From Paraglomus occultum (lineage: Eukaryota > Glomeromycota > Glomeromycetes > Paraglomerales > Paraglomeraceae): a stretch of DNA of 47,897 nt. A program made the translations under genes and the position numbers. The notes under the pieces were generated by a model that saw nothing but the letters and a program-made list of their open reading frames with translations, was not told where the DNA came from and made no database searches. Of this stretch, positions 30,701 through 41,919 are shown piece by piece (the first letter of the stretch is position 1; each line of letters begins with the position of its first letter). Location of the stretch: contig CAJVPJ010000084.1 in the NCBI GenBank assembly GCA_910592205.1, forward strand, positions 1-47,897, given 5' to 3'.

Positions 30701-32280
30701 ATATTTTACTTTGACAAGCCTTGTAAAACTGCTTTAAATTTGAGCTTTTACCTGGGTTTGCTTTTGTTGTGTCAAATAAATTTAATGTCGTTGAAATTAT
30801 TTTCCCGTTTAATTGAATTCAACGCGCGGCATAAAAGATGGAATAAAGTATACACCATGATTGAAACGTAAACAGAATGACACAGATACTATCCGGTTTA
30901 TGGTTAAACGATGAAAAAAAAAAAGGTGTCCGCTAAACAAGCAAGTCAGCAAGCGGTAATTGACAGCAAGAATTGTTAGAATTAGAACGCAAGAACTGAA
31001 GGGGGAAGATCCTATCGAAATTGAGCCACAACATACCACAAAGGTCAATGTCATGTGAGAGCCCCCAATTTACTGTGGCGTTATGACTTTCCCGGAGAAG
31101 AATTCCGCCCTTTGCATAAATTGACAAAATAACTAGAGAGGGGGTCAGGATGTTTGTTTCAAAACGTCGCGCACGCATACCAATTATAATGGAAACAGAT
31201 AAGACCATCAATGCGCAATTCAACCGGGATATTTTTGTCTTCTGCGGCGTATCAATAACTGTGCTTCGCACGCCCTCTCAATCATTTCATTTGCCAATGC
31301 ATTTCATTATCTTTGACAGTATTTCCCTGCAAAGACCGTCTATGCAATGCATAACGATAAGCCTAAAATATCACTGGCTAATTAATTAGACTATTTAAGT
31401 AAGAGTGACGCCATATTTGGCATATCAGTAAGTTGTTTGTGGTTAGACTGCGGAGAGAACACAAAGAGAACGAGAGCCTGCCGCTGATGATGTAATGGAC
31501 AGTATCCTAATTTTGAAAGAGTTGCATTTTATTACAGTAATTACAATAAGAACCATCCATTATCATCACCAAAATACCATATTTTTTTTTTCGTGGGATG
31601 GGATTTTCCTATCTAGCCCGCTATTCTCCTGCAAGGCGTCTGGAACTTACATCACACCTTTTATCATGAATGTTCCTTTCTCCTCGGTGCAACAATGGAT
31701 ATGCCTGAACAAAAAAAACGTGGAACCATCCAATACTCTTTCTGCAATCAGGTGTAGGGGCATTATTAAAACGTCATTTAATAATGAACACCTCGCCACA
31801 CCTTGATGATCTTATCAGTTTCCCCTTTTTTGCATTGTGCAATCAAATTGCAAATACATGATGGAACTGATTTGCTGATTTGTTTTTACATTTCTCACTA
31901 TTGTTTGTGATAATCTAAGTGTTACTTTCTTATTTTATCATCTCTGGTCAAAATGATTCACACGTACGAGTTGGACCACTTAAAATTAGTATGGATGACG
32001 AACAAAGCCTATTTGGATGAGAAGGGAACATATACATACAATATGATATGCCGAATTAGAAATTTCAATGAATGATGTATAAAAAATGTATAGTTTAGAT
32101 TATCTCTCATTACACCATAATTATAAGGGCGTATAAATGTGTCTGATGTCGTCTGTAGTATATATGTACTTATATTATGTGCCATGTTGCACAATGATAA
32201 TAATTATACGATTATTCTATAACATTTGTCAATTATATAATGAACCAATTTTTCACTTAAAAGCCGCTCAACCACTTGCC
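27735..32280. other. 4.5-kb region without recognisable gene
   Basis: AT-rich sequence with scattered short open frames. The longest are 28762-28980 (-), 29019-29393 (-), 30933-31271 (-) and 31495-31806 (+). None has a recognisable domain, signal peptide or splice-linked neighbours that I can support. I see no tRNA, terminal inverted repeats or recognisable transposase. It may contain lineage-specific or non-coding genes that sequence reading alone cannot reveal. Confidence 0.4.
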
Positions 32281-32340
32281 GTGTCTCTCTCGTCATCTCC
32301 CCATCTCCCTATCGCCCTATCGCTCTCTCTCTCTCTCTGC
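32281..32340 (+). promoter_or_regulatory. CT-rich tract just upstream of the FYVE-gene start
   Basis: A pyrimidine-rich stretch (CTCTCTCGTCATCTCCCCAT, then CTATCGCTCTCTCTCTCTCT) ends 15 bp before ATG 32356. CT-rich tracts immediately upstream of the start are common in fungal core promoters/5' UTRs. The assignment as regulatory is inference from position. Confidence 0.45.
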
Positions 32341-32355
32341 CACATTACACAAACA

Positions 32356-33655
32356 ATGGATGTATACAAGCAAACTCAATATCAACACTCGTCAAAGCAT
32401 ATTCTCGCCCGTAGGGCTTTGGATTACAAACAACAATATCGCCCAGCAGTATTCAGAAGAGGAGCAGCAATACAATGCGGGTACGGATACCCAAACAACA
32501 AAGAAATGGAAGAAACAATAGTCCTCGTCTCTGCCGTGCCAACCGAACCACCATCAAGACGACATTGGAAGGTAAAATAATCAAGGAAGGATAACGATAC
32601 ATATAAACCGCCCTTTTCCCTCCCCCTCCCTCCCCCTCCCCCCCTCTCCCGCCCTCTCCCGATACTATAAAATTATGCACTATCTGTGTCTTGACCGGAC
32701 ATGTTTATCTTTTAAATCATCAAACAGCCGGATTCAGCAGCGACGGAATGTTCGATGCAATATTGTCATCGGGAATTCGGCTTATTCGAAAGACGGCATC
32801 ACTGCCGACGGTAACTATTCCATCTAAATCCAATGATATACACGACGATGTCTCTTTTTATTACATCATAATGTTGATTAAACAAGCTGACCCTGATCGT
32901 TTTCTTGCTTCCTATCCTGTTAGTTGCGGCGATATCTTTTGTGGCACCCATTGTTCTCATTATATTCGTCTCGACCAAAATGTCAATTTCAATTTGGCCG
33001 GATTTGCATCGAGAGTGTGTGACAAGTGCTATGGGGTATATGTACGAGCGTTAGACAAATGCCGCAGCACGGATTCATATCAATATGACGCATATGGCGA
33101 AGAAGAGGGGTACATACAGAAGAGGAGATATCAAAGAGAATATGAACAGAAAAGTTCCAAGAAGGAGCAAGCAGACAATGTGCGGGAAAGGACGAATCAC
33201 AGTAATAATAATCATAATAGCATCAACGATTTGTTAGAAAGTTATTTGAAAGGAAATTGCGGAAGATACGCAGACGAACCATATGTTGAAGGTAAACAAA
33301 TATTATTACAAACATGAATTGCTATTTGTTCCTTATTTGCCTTTTTGGGTCTCCGTTATATAGATGACGTGCATCGTCTTTATTTTGTCTTTTTTGTTTT
33401 TTATACATTATGCGTTACAAAAATTATGCATACCCCTTTATTAACCGAGTTTCGCATATTTTTTACCCAGATCACAACAATATGATTAGTGGCCATCGGC
33501 TTTTGAGTAAGTATTTTAGGGTGTGGGAACACCAGGAACATTTTTATCCCATTTAACTATTACAAATAAGGTACTCATTGTGTTTATCAATACATTTAGA
33601 ACAATCAAACTTTGTCGTAGCAGCTCCATCTGATTGGGCGTGGTCTACGTTCTGA
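32356..33655 (+). CDS. FYVE zinc-finger protein (PI3P-binding), 252 aa
   Basis: Five exons (32356-32571, 32728-32810, 32924-33291, 33471-33506, 33600-33655) join in phase to 252 residues. The FYVE domain spans about residues 70-135, split by two introns. It has the N-terminal W-x-x-D element 'RHWKPDSAATECSM', the basic PI3P-binding motif in 'FERRHHCRRCGDIFCGTHC', and 'GFASRVCDKCYGVYV' with the conserved R-V-C. All eight zinc-ligand cysteines/histidine positions appear present. Such domains recruit proteins to endosomal or vacuolar membranes. The N-terminal 70 residues are basic, without a recognisable domain. The C-terminal half is charged (KKEQ, repeated N/H) and ends 'AAPSDWAWSTF', an ending I recall from small fungal FYVE proteins. 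No RING, VHS or kinase domain is fused. The continuous frame starting at 32691 is intron read-through, not the true start. Confidence 0.9.
32610..32660 (+). repeat. C-rich tract inside intron 1 of the FYVE gene
   Basis: Repeated CCCTCCCC/CCCTCTCCC units lie within the 156-nt intron 32572-32727. The opposite strand is G-rich with many runs of three to six G, so it could form a quadruplex or i-motif. It may also serve as an extended polypyrimidine tract, although it lies about 70 nt before the acceptor. Confidence 0.7.
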
Positions 33656-33730
33656 AAAAGAATCATCGGAAATCATGAACAAGCTTATATTCAAGGCGAA
33701 TACCACGTGCGAAAAAAAAACAACCATCAC

Positions 33731-33750
33731 CAACCAACCAACCAACCAAG
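33731..33750. repeat. (CCAA)n short tandem repeat
   Basis: About five CCAA units, preceded by a poly-A run, just downstream of the FYVE gene. Confidence 0.9.
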
Positions 33751-33826
33751 CACAAGGAAAAAATGAACATTATTAAAAAAAATGCAAAGCCAAACCGGAA
33801 GCAATTTGAAAATGGTTTCGCACACT

Positions 33827-33892
33827 GGGGGGTGGGGATGGGGTTGGGTTAGGGTTTAGGGTTTGAGGGTTGGGTTGGGGTTAGGGTTGGGA
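33827..33892 (+). repeat. G-rich, telomere-like interstitial tract
   Basis: About 66 bp of degenerate GGGTT/TTAGGG units: GGGGATGGGGTTGGGTTAGG, then GTTTAGGGTTTGAGGG, and ending GGGGTTAGGGTTGGG. TTAGGG occurs twice and TTTAGGG once among variants. It contains more than eight G-runs of at least three, so it is strongly quadruplex-prone. It could be an interstitial telomere-like repeat or simple G-rich low complexity. Confidence 0.75.
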
Positions 33893-36258
33893 AGAAGAAC
33901 AATCTTTATAGAAATGAATTTAGAGAATTGCTTCCAATGTCGTTTGGTTTTCATACAAATTGTAAATAGGAAAAAAATCGCATCATCTTTTTTCTGGTTT
34001 TCGTTTCACTTTTATTACATAAGAAGTTTTTTGTAAGACTTTCAAAGAGGAGACGTAGTCAAAATGTAATATAACTTTAAAAAAAAAAAAGAGTGCGGAT
34101 AAGTTAAATTATAAGAAAAAAAAAGTGACGAAGACAGAAAATAAAAAAAAAACGATAAATTAAATGATTTCCACCAAATATTTCGTATGACTTGTAACTC
34201 ACCTGTCACAGTGTCACGCAGCATAAAATTTTGTGTTTTCTGACAATGGATCCCGTTGGCGGAATGATGTGGAGACTCGTTTCAAGATTCACACCCCGTT
34301 TAGCTAAAAAAGGACAAGCTTCTAAAAAACTTTTTTTTGTAAATCGAATGATCAAGTCTACACGGGCTGTTTATTTCGCAGTCGATATATCGTTGAGAAA
34401 AAAATCACCATCGGTTACGCTATCATCACATGCATCCATCTGCATCTTTTTCGCCAACCTTCAGCCGAGAGACTACATTGCGTCTGTTTTGTGCTTGTCA
34501 TACTTTTTTGAGTTTCTTTTAAACTGCACAGTTACCTCATAACTGAATTTTATTTATGCAGGACTATTTTTGACAAAAGCGTATTTTTGTGGCGTCCAAA
34601 ATTGTTAATATTAAACTATATGAATATTAATATCAAGTATGCAAACAAAAAAGCCAAACAAATGAAACAAACAAATGGAGGGGGGAAAGGGGGCGGTGTA
34701 ACTAAGTACAGTACTGCAAAGAAGGGGGGAAAAGTGTGGAGAGGGAAAATTTCTCTTTTTTGAATGCGCATGTTCCGTAGCAGTTTATCTTTTCGACAAG
34801 AGATGTGAATAACTTGGTTTTAGCCGACTGATTGATCTTTTTTGTTATGGGCTGTGTGTTCTTCGAGTGTTGCTTGATTTACATCAAAGCCCCGTTTCCA
34901 GTTTGGGAGGACTCTGCAGACCAACCCGCGTTTTTCAGATACGGGAAACATTGGCAAATAAACAATTATAATTAGCCTCAACCCCAGATAGCTTACATGC
35001 ATAAAGTGCTTTATCCAATAATATCTCCGTTCGACACCGCGTTTTGCGTAAGAGCCAAGTTTCCCGTTAGGAAACGTTGCCGCGCCACAAGGCAAAGAGA
35101 ACGACGCCGTTTTTATTTTCCCCAATTTTTCGTGTGACTAATACGTCATGCACGTGGAAACACGAAACACATGTATTTCACATGCACACAGACTCTTACG
35201 ACAAAAGGAAAAAAAATTAGCGGGGAAAAAAAAAAAAGTGGAGAAAAAAAAAACATCGCTTACCAACAATCTGGTATGCCTTGCCCTTGAAGCCGAAAGA
35301 CAAATAATTCCCTTTTTGCAGATTTTCCCCCAAAAGAAAAAGAAATCCTGGCTTAAAATTGACATGGCATAAATAAAATGAAAGACAAGTCTTCACTGAC
35401 TCACAGTCATGCATCATGCTAATTCAACGCAGTGTGTTAATTCTTGCATAAGCGAGCGTACCCTGTTATTGATGTAAATCTCTTGTTTTCACAATCTTGT
35501 CTTTTCATCGTTTAGTATTGGTGACCTGATCATAGGAAGCAAACCCGATTGAACCCCGTAAAAAGTTTAGATAATAAATCGTAAATAGCATAGCGACATG
35601 GGATCTTTTATTGGTATACCAAGACGCCATATTTATCGCGTTGGTTAAATGCATTTTATTATACACTTGCTGACTCGATTATGTGAGCGGGAAACGTAAC
35701 AGTCGTTAGGGCCAATATCGGTTACGTTTATTATATCCATTACACATTCGTAGAATATTTTGCCATAAACAAGTACAGTTATAATTGAAAACTATGCGTT
35801 TCTTTAATTTTTTTATTAAAGTACCACTGTGAAAGTTGACTAAATTGTACAATGTAGGAACCGAATAATTAAATAAGAATGTAACACCATTGCAATAATG
35901 GAGACGTGGTGAGTCTTTGAAGACTGCGTTAATAAGCGAAGCATCCACCTCACTTTTATTGCAATCATCTGACGAGATATTATTTGTCACGCATTCATTA
36001 TAAACATTGCGGATATAAATACAAATGTTGCAAATTATAAAAACGGGCCTAGCAGAAAAATTTCCCATGCATTGTGCACGTTAAACATCTTGCCTTCCAA
36101 ATCATAGCTCGAGATCAACAATTTTGAACTGCTGGAAGGTACCTCAACATTTGTTATTTCTTGTGCAACCAATAAATAGATACCCTGTGATCGACAGAAA
36201 ATTTTTGAAAATTTTCTTTTAATACTAATACTTAAATTATCGCAAAGCTCAAAGAATC
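33893..36258. other. Intergenic region between the FYVE gene and SPB1
   Basis: About 2.4 kb. Open frames at 34231-34542 (+), 34820-35125 (-), 35138-35417 (both strands, over poly-A/T-rich DNA) and 35706-36068 (-, 120 codons) have no recognisable domains. G-rich and A-rich runs lie at 34676-34745 and 35208-35255. The last few hundred bases should hold the SPB1 promoter. The 120-codon minus frame is the only one of notable length. Confidence 0.45.
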
Positions 36259-39200
36259 ATGGGTAAACGAGACAAGAAAACCGGAAAAGGTGAGAATGCT
36301 TGCGTCGTAATGACTAAAGAAGGGCCTAATTTACAATAACATTAATTTATAGGTCGTCTGGATAAATACTATCACTTGGCGAAAGAACAGGGTTATCGTG
36401 CTCGTTCTGCTTTCAAGCTCATTCAAATAAACAAGAAATACAATTTCCTCGAAAAGTCGCGCGTATTGATAGATCTATGCGCTGCTCCTGGTGGTTGGTG
36501 AGTTTTCTAAAGAACCGGTGTAGATTAATCGAATGTGTCGCTGACATTCTCATTTGCTGTTCAAAGGTTACAAGTAGCTAAAAAGTATATGCCCACTCAG
36601 AGTCTTATAATAGGTTTGAAAACAATCATTAAATGAATTGCAATGGGTAAAGCTTTTTTCCTTTCCGTTTAATTAACCATCGTATCGGTAGGCGTCGATC
36701 TAGTACCAATAAAACCTATACCCGGGATAATAACGTTACAAGATGACATTACAACTGACAAATGCAGAGCAAACCTACGAGCAGAATTAAAGCACTGGAA
36801 AGCTGATGTGTGAGCATTTACGAAACAACTTTTTTTTCTTCTTCAAATTATTCACCGTTTTTGATTTCCTTGTTTGCATTATTGAAAAACAACTAGAATT
36901 TTGCACGATGGCGCTCCCAATGTCGGTGTTGCATGGATACAAGACGCATATTCGCAATGTGAATTGACATTGATGGCTTTAAAACTGTCTGTTGGGTTTC
37001 TGACGCAAGGAGGTGAATAAATAGTAAAGAGCAAGAAACATTCTTATTATTGTGTGGGATCAATAGGATGACAAGAATCGTTGTAACATATTGAGGATGA
37101 TTTTATGGTAGGAATCTTTGTGACTAAGGTGTTTAGATCAGCAGACTATAATAACCTATTGTGGGTATTTAATCAGCTGTTTAAGAGCGTTGAAGCGACC
37201 AAGCCAGCGTCTTCGAGGTATGGAATTGTGATTGCGTGTTTGTGGTGTGACGCAAAAAAAGGTTCATGTCTTTTTCTCATATCAATTTCCGTCTACCTTT
37301 ATTCTTTTAAATCAGAACCGTTTCTGCAGAAATATTTGTAATATGTCGCGATTTTATAGCTCCCAAAAAAATCGACCCAAAACTTCTTGATCCACGTGCA
37401 GTATTTAAAGAACTCAATGCTGGACCATCTCGTATTCTGGATATCCTTCATCCTGAAAAAAAAGCGACACCGAGAAGGATATGAAGATGGCAACTACACA
37501 TTATTTAAATCAGTATCTGCCATGGAATTTATTGATTCGGAAGATCCCATCAAACTTCTTGGAGATGTTAACCAAATAACATTCGATAATGAGGAAGCGA
37601 TAAAATTGTGTCAACACAAATGTACAAATGAAGATATTAAGGCTTCGTGTGAGGATATTAAAGTCTTGGGAAAGAGAGAGTTTAAGGATTTGCTAAAATG
37701 GAGGAAGAAAATTAGAGAGTGGGTAAGTTCAAGTCGTCAGGAAAAAAAAAAGGCACAGGAGCTGATGAGACAGTTGTTAACCCCGTTTTCACAACGACAG
37801 TTGGGTAAAGATGGAAAAAAAGAAAAAGAACATGACGAAAAAGAAGATGATGCCAAGCAGGACGTTGAACCAGAGGATGAGGATAAGGCCATTCAGGAAG
37901 AGGTACGATAGAAAAAATTGTTAAACACAACGTCACTTATTTTTTACTTGCAAGTTTAATTAATGTTGTGCAATGTTGTAATTCAATAGCTCGACAGACT
38001 CGTGCAGGAAGCAAAAGCAAAAACAAAGAAACTGCGACGTAAAGCAAATGAGAAACGACAGAAGAGTGTTGTTCGAATGCAACTTAACATGGTCACACCT
38101 GCTGAGATTGGAATAGAAAGTAATCAAACCGGCGAGCTTATGTTCGATCTCAAGGAAGTCGATGGAACAGAGGCAAGTATATTGCTTATTTCCATGATTG
38201 CTTATGAATGCTTGGTGCTAACATGTCTCGCTTAACGTGCATGTGGTTACTAGGCTTTAGACAAATTGCGGAAAGGCAAAGGGGAAGTAGTTCTCGATGA
38301 AAAAGAACTTGATAATGATGATATCGTTATTGGCGAAGGTGAAGATGAAAATGCCGAGGACGTTGAGGATGTTGATTCTGAAACTGCCGCGTTGGAGGCA
38401 GAGTTTGATGCTTTGGATGAATCAGGCAGTGACAATTTCGATGAACTGGAGGCTGACATAGACGACTTGTAAGTTTTATTTAATACGCGTATATATATAC
38501 TTAGCATTATTATGGTTAATGTAATGCAACGTCGGCATTCCGTACCATTAGATACGAAGAATATAAAGAGCGCAGAGCGGAACGAGATGCGAAATATGCC
38601 GCACTCAAGCGGAGAGCGGAAAAGGTCAATATCGGTTGGCGGTTTGGGTTTTCTTTATATCTTTGTGCGCAACTTTTTCTTCTCACGAAACATCTTAATG
38701 CTATTAGATGGAGGGATTGTCAGAAGATGATGCAGCCGATGGCATGGAAATAGATTCAATCTCAAAAGACAATGATGCAGAAACGAGTGATAGCGATGTA
38801 TCAGATGAACAAGAAAAGATGGTTGAACAAGACCAAGGTAGAATATAGCGTATCGGCTTTACTTTGTCTTTAATTCTAATTGACACATGCATATCATTCA
38901 TCAGAACAATCCGAGTCGGGAGATGCAAAAAATAATACACTCAAGCGCAAAGCAGAAGAGGTTAATAGTTAAGATGATTATGAGCATTTGAGCGTATTGC
39001 TGTTATATCTCACCGGATATTTTTGACTTTCAGATGGATGAGTCCTCAGACGACACAGAAGACGATGATATAGAAATAGTTCCAAAGGCAGATGAAAGCG
39101 AAGAAGAAATGTGGGATGCTAACGCGTCAGACGAAGACGAGGAAAAAATGAAAAAAGCTCAAAGTAATATATTCATCAATATTGGGTTTGCTCCTGATAG

Positions 39201-39965
39201 TCTCTTCATGTTTATGGCCATATGCACATATTCAATGCTTTATTATCCCGCGAGCAATTAACTTGACCGCTTCATTTTCGGACTCTCTTTCCGTACTCAT
39301 AGCCTACGGATTAACAACAGCCGAAGCGATAACTCTAGCACAGCAGTTAGTAAACCGACAAAAAACGACTGCGTCTCTAATCGATGACGGGTTCAATCGT
39401 TATGCTTTCAATGATCGCGCTGATCTGCCATCGTGGTTTCTTGATGACGAAACGAAACACAATAAACCCAATCTGCCCGTTACCAAAGAGGCCATACAGG
39501 TTCTACGAGAACGTATGAAAGCGCTTAATGCTCGACCGATCAAGAAGATTGCAGAAGCAAAGGCTAGGAAAAAAATGAGGGCAGTGAAAAAATTAGCAAA
39601 ATTACAGAAAAAGACCGAAGCCGTTGCCGAGGGTAAGGACATGACAGAGAGAGAGAAGGCAGAGGTTATTGCAAAAATGGTGAATAAAGCAGCAAAGACA
39701 AAGAAAAGGCAAGTTAAAGTAGTGGTTGCGAGAGGGCCAAATAGAGGAAATAAAGGACGGCCTAAAGGTGTAAAGGGACGTTATAAGGTAAGAACGGATG
39801 CGTGTTTCGAGAGTATTTTATTTTGTATAATGTGCAGAATATGAACACAACCACTATTTTGTTTTTTTCTTGCTCCAGATGGTGGATGCGAGAATGAAGA
39901 AAGAAGTTCGTGCTCTGAAAAGAGCCGAGAAGCATGGTAAAAAGTCGAAAAAGCAAAAGCGATAA
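36259..39965 (+). CDS. SPB1: SPB1: rRNA 2'-O-ribose methyltransferase (FtsJ family) for 60S biogenesis
   Basis: Nucleolar methyltransferase acting on 27S pre-rRNA (Gm2922 in yeast). Fifteen exons: 36259-36289, 36353-36497, 36567-36613, 36692-36809, 36897-37012, 37112-37217, 37316-37902, 37990-38172, 38254-38468, 38552-38624, 38708-38837, 38905-38960, 39034-39163, 39303-39787, 39879-39965. They give about 835 residues (yeast 841). The FtsJ domain (1 to about 210) has SAM motif '[18 protein letters not shown]' and catalytic K32-D118-K158-E193 in 'RSAFKL', '[10 protein letters not shown]', '[11 protein letters not shown]' and '[11 protein letters not shown]'. A middle domain follows ('[20 protein letters not shown]', '[20 protein letters not shown]'), then acidic linkers and the Spb1_C domain ('[20 protein letters not shown]', '[18 protein letters not shown]'). 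It ends in a lysine-rich tail 'KKSKKQKR'. Two oddities: an A8 run near 37456 puts exon 7 one base out of frame (seven A would restore it), and intron 8 appears to use a GC donor (GAG|GCAAGT). Confidence 0.93.
37454..37466 (+). other. A8 homopolymer frameshift in SPB1 exon 7
   Basis: Exon 7 reads ...CAT CCT GAA AAA AAA GCG ACA in the frame fixed by upstream splicing and hits TGA shortly after. The conserved continuation ([18 protein letters not shown]) is in the next frame, which is restored if the run has seven A. The remaining exons close only with this one-base correction. It could be an assembly error, a true indel, or (less likely) recoding. Confidence 0.85.
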
Positions 39966-40775
39966 TGAACTTGTCATGCTAATAAAATGTAATTATTTTG
40001 CGAACGAGCGCTATGCAATAATGACTTGTATTAGCATGAAACTTTCAATGCCCTCTTGAGAAAATAGAATATCCCTTTAAAGTTGTTACTAATACAGAAC
40101 GTGACATTTAGAACAGAACAGTAACTATCATATGGAAACCGTACCTTTATTTACGACGTATTTGGATTATTCGAATATGACGTATCAGAGTAGAACGTAG
40201 AAAGGGAATTTTTATTGGTAACAATATTTAATGCTTAAAGGTGTGTGTACCTGTCCACAATGCACAAGAGTATAGACGACAGCTTTCTAATTGCTCCTCT
40301 CTATAGAGCCAGAGTATATGATTCACATAATAATAGTCGAGTTCATTTCTGGACGTTGAGCGCTATACAAAATATTTTCAGTTATGCGTTTTTATCTACT
40401 ATTGATGTTTCTTAATTAATTAGTAAATTCTTACTTCCCCTCTGAATGGGATTGGGTTCAGTCATACCGCGACTTTTCAGTAAAAAAGGTTCAAAGAGTT
40501 TGTCGGTAGTCAGGGAGCATACACATTAATATTAGGTCACTTGTTATTTAAGGAGAATTTTGTTTCTCAGTCCTCCAGTTAATAAGTACAAAACGAGTTA
40601 TTAAAGGAAATGGGAAAACCGGAATCGACTCGCGTCATTTTTAATAATAAGTTAATTTAATTATTTTATGACGCGATAACTCTTTTACTAAAAATATTTG
40701 TCTGTTGAAAAGATATCGAATATTAAAAACGTATGTACAGTATAACAACAACTTTTCCTAAACTTCTTTATCGCG
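39966..40775. other. Intergenic region downstream of SPB1
   Basis: About 810 bp between the SPB1 stop and the transposon-type pseudogene on the opposite strand. It contains the SPB1 3' UTR. No open frame or repeat of note is seen. Confidence 0.5.
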
Positions 40776-41336
40776 TTACTCGGTGCGGCTGTTGTGAAGC
40801 GGTACATGTGTAATTGAGAGAGTGCTATCGTTTTCGAGGCCTGCAATAAAATTGCGATAGACCGATTTATAACTCGTTTCAGCTGGTAAAAGTGTAAGCG
40901 ATTGAGTAATACGATTAACATTTCTACCGGGCCTTGGTAATCCATGTATTTCAGCATAGGTTTCGAGACAATTCTTCACAGCAGTAGTAACATTTATATC
41001 AATGGTTATCTTGGTTTTCCATCGTGGCATTCATTTGATGTTACCGTGAATGCGCGGTATTATACCATTCGTTGCTAGATGTTTTCTGACGTTTTCAAAG
41101 TGAGTGCGACCAATTCCTAACATACTGAGATACGTTTTTTGCGTATGTCGATCTCAATAATAAAAAGTTCTCTTATTAGTACGCGTTTTCTTGTTAAGAC
41201 GTCGACTAGCAGTTATTTCTCCATCATTCATTGCTTTCAACTGAGCCATTAAAAATATATCTTGCTCAGATCTAGAGAGAGCTTGGAACGTCTCACGTAA
41301 TTCAGCAAAATTGCAATTTATCTCCAAAAAGCGCAT
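40776..41336 (-). pseudogene. Transposon-type helix-turn-helix protein fragment with two in-frame TGA stops
   Basis: One frame is collinear for 187 codons from ATG 41336 to TAG at 40776, interrupted only by TGA at 41154-41156 and 41031-41033. It reads 'FAELRETFQALSRSEQDIFL', 'QLKAMNDGEITASRRLNKKT', [TGA], 'YLSMLGIGRTHFENVRKHLA', 'NGIIPRIHGNIK', [TGA], 'VKNCLETYAEIHGLPRPGRN', 'LTLLPAETSYKSVYRNFI'. The layout resembles the N-terminal DNA-binding part of element-borne proteins (a helix-turn-helix recognition segment, then a GLP.PGR motif) found in fungi and animals (from memory). No DDE catalytic core follows, so this is a fragment. Whether the stops are mutations or sequencing errors cannot be told here. 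Confidence 0.6.
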
Positions 41337-41919
41337 GGCTCTTTCGTACTCGGTGGATTATAACGCTTATTAATGTTTATGTTAACAAGAATCACTTGTG
41401 AAAGTTTGACGTGAGATCTGGATATAGTACAGAATAATTTGAATAACCTTAAAAAATCCGGCTATGTGTGCCTTACGTAAAAGAATTCAAATAGAATTTT
41501 CAGATTACTAAAGGTAAGACTGTGACATAACGTCTTCACCAAAACCATCTCGACTGTTTTATAATACAATACTAAGCTCACACAAAATCCCACAGAAGTA
41601 CTACTTTGCTAGCAAGCACAATATACGTGCAAGACGAACATATCACATTAAGATATCATATTCGGATTTTTTATGAGCGCCGTCAAGACATTCATGTTTA
41701 TCATTGGTTGTCTTTGACTTAAAATTGGAAATTATCAGCGTACCCAAATAATAATAATAACCGCGATTGATAATCCGGATTTCGGGCGGAAAAGGCGGCG
41801 GATAAAATATGATTTTGTATAGCATTTTTATTTAATATATAATTTGTATTGACAGATTGATGACTATAAGACAACCACAATACCATTTAGTTATTAGTTT
41901 TAAACCAACATATTATCAC
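41337..41919. other. Intergenic region
   Basis: About 580 bp between the helix-turn-helix pseudogene and the 3' end of the 12-exon gene. A 60-codon minus frame at 41643-41825 has no recognisable features. Confidence 0.5.

Noticed and set aside
32691-33317. A single 208-codon ORF as the FYVE protein start
   Set aside because: It reads through introns 32572-32727 and 32811-32923 and misses the first zinc-binding half. The spliced model restores the full FYVE signature.
34820-35125. 101-codon minus-strand ORF
   Set aside because: No domain, no start context or splice partners. It overlaps low-complexity flanks and is treated as chance.
37387-37911. 174-codon ORF starting at 37387 as a separate gene
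   Set aside because: It is the middle of SPB1 exon 7 in the frame beyond the A8 run; its upstream part is antiparallel to the conserved frame.
41031-41156. TGA read as an amino acid (code change or selenocysteine) in the helix-turn-helix fragment
   Set aside because: Intact genes in the window end with TGA and no SECIS-like context was sought or seen. Mutation at CpG explains the stops better.
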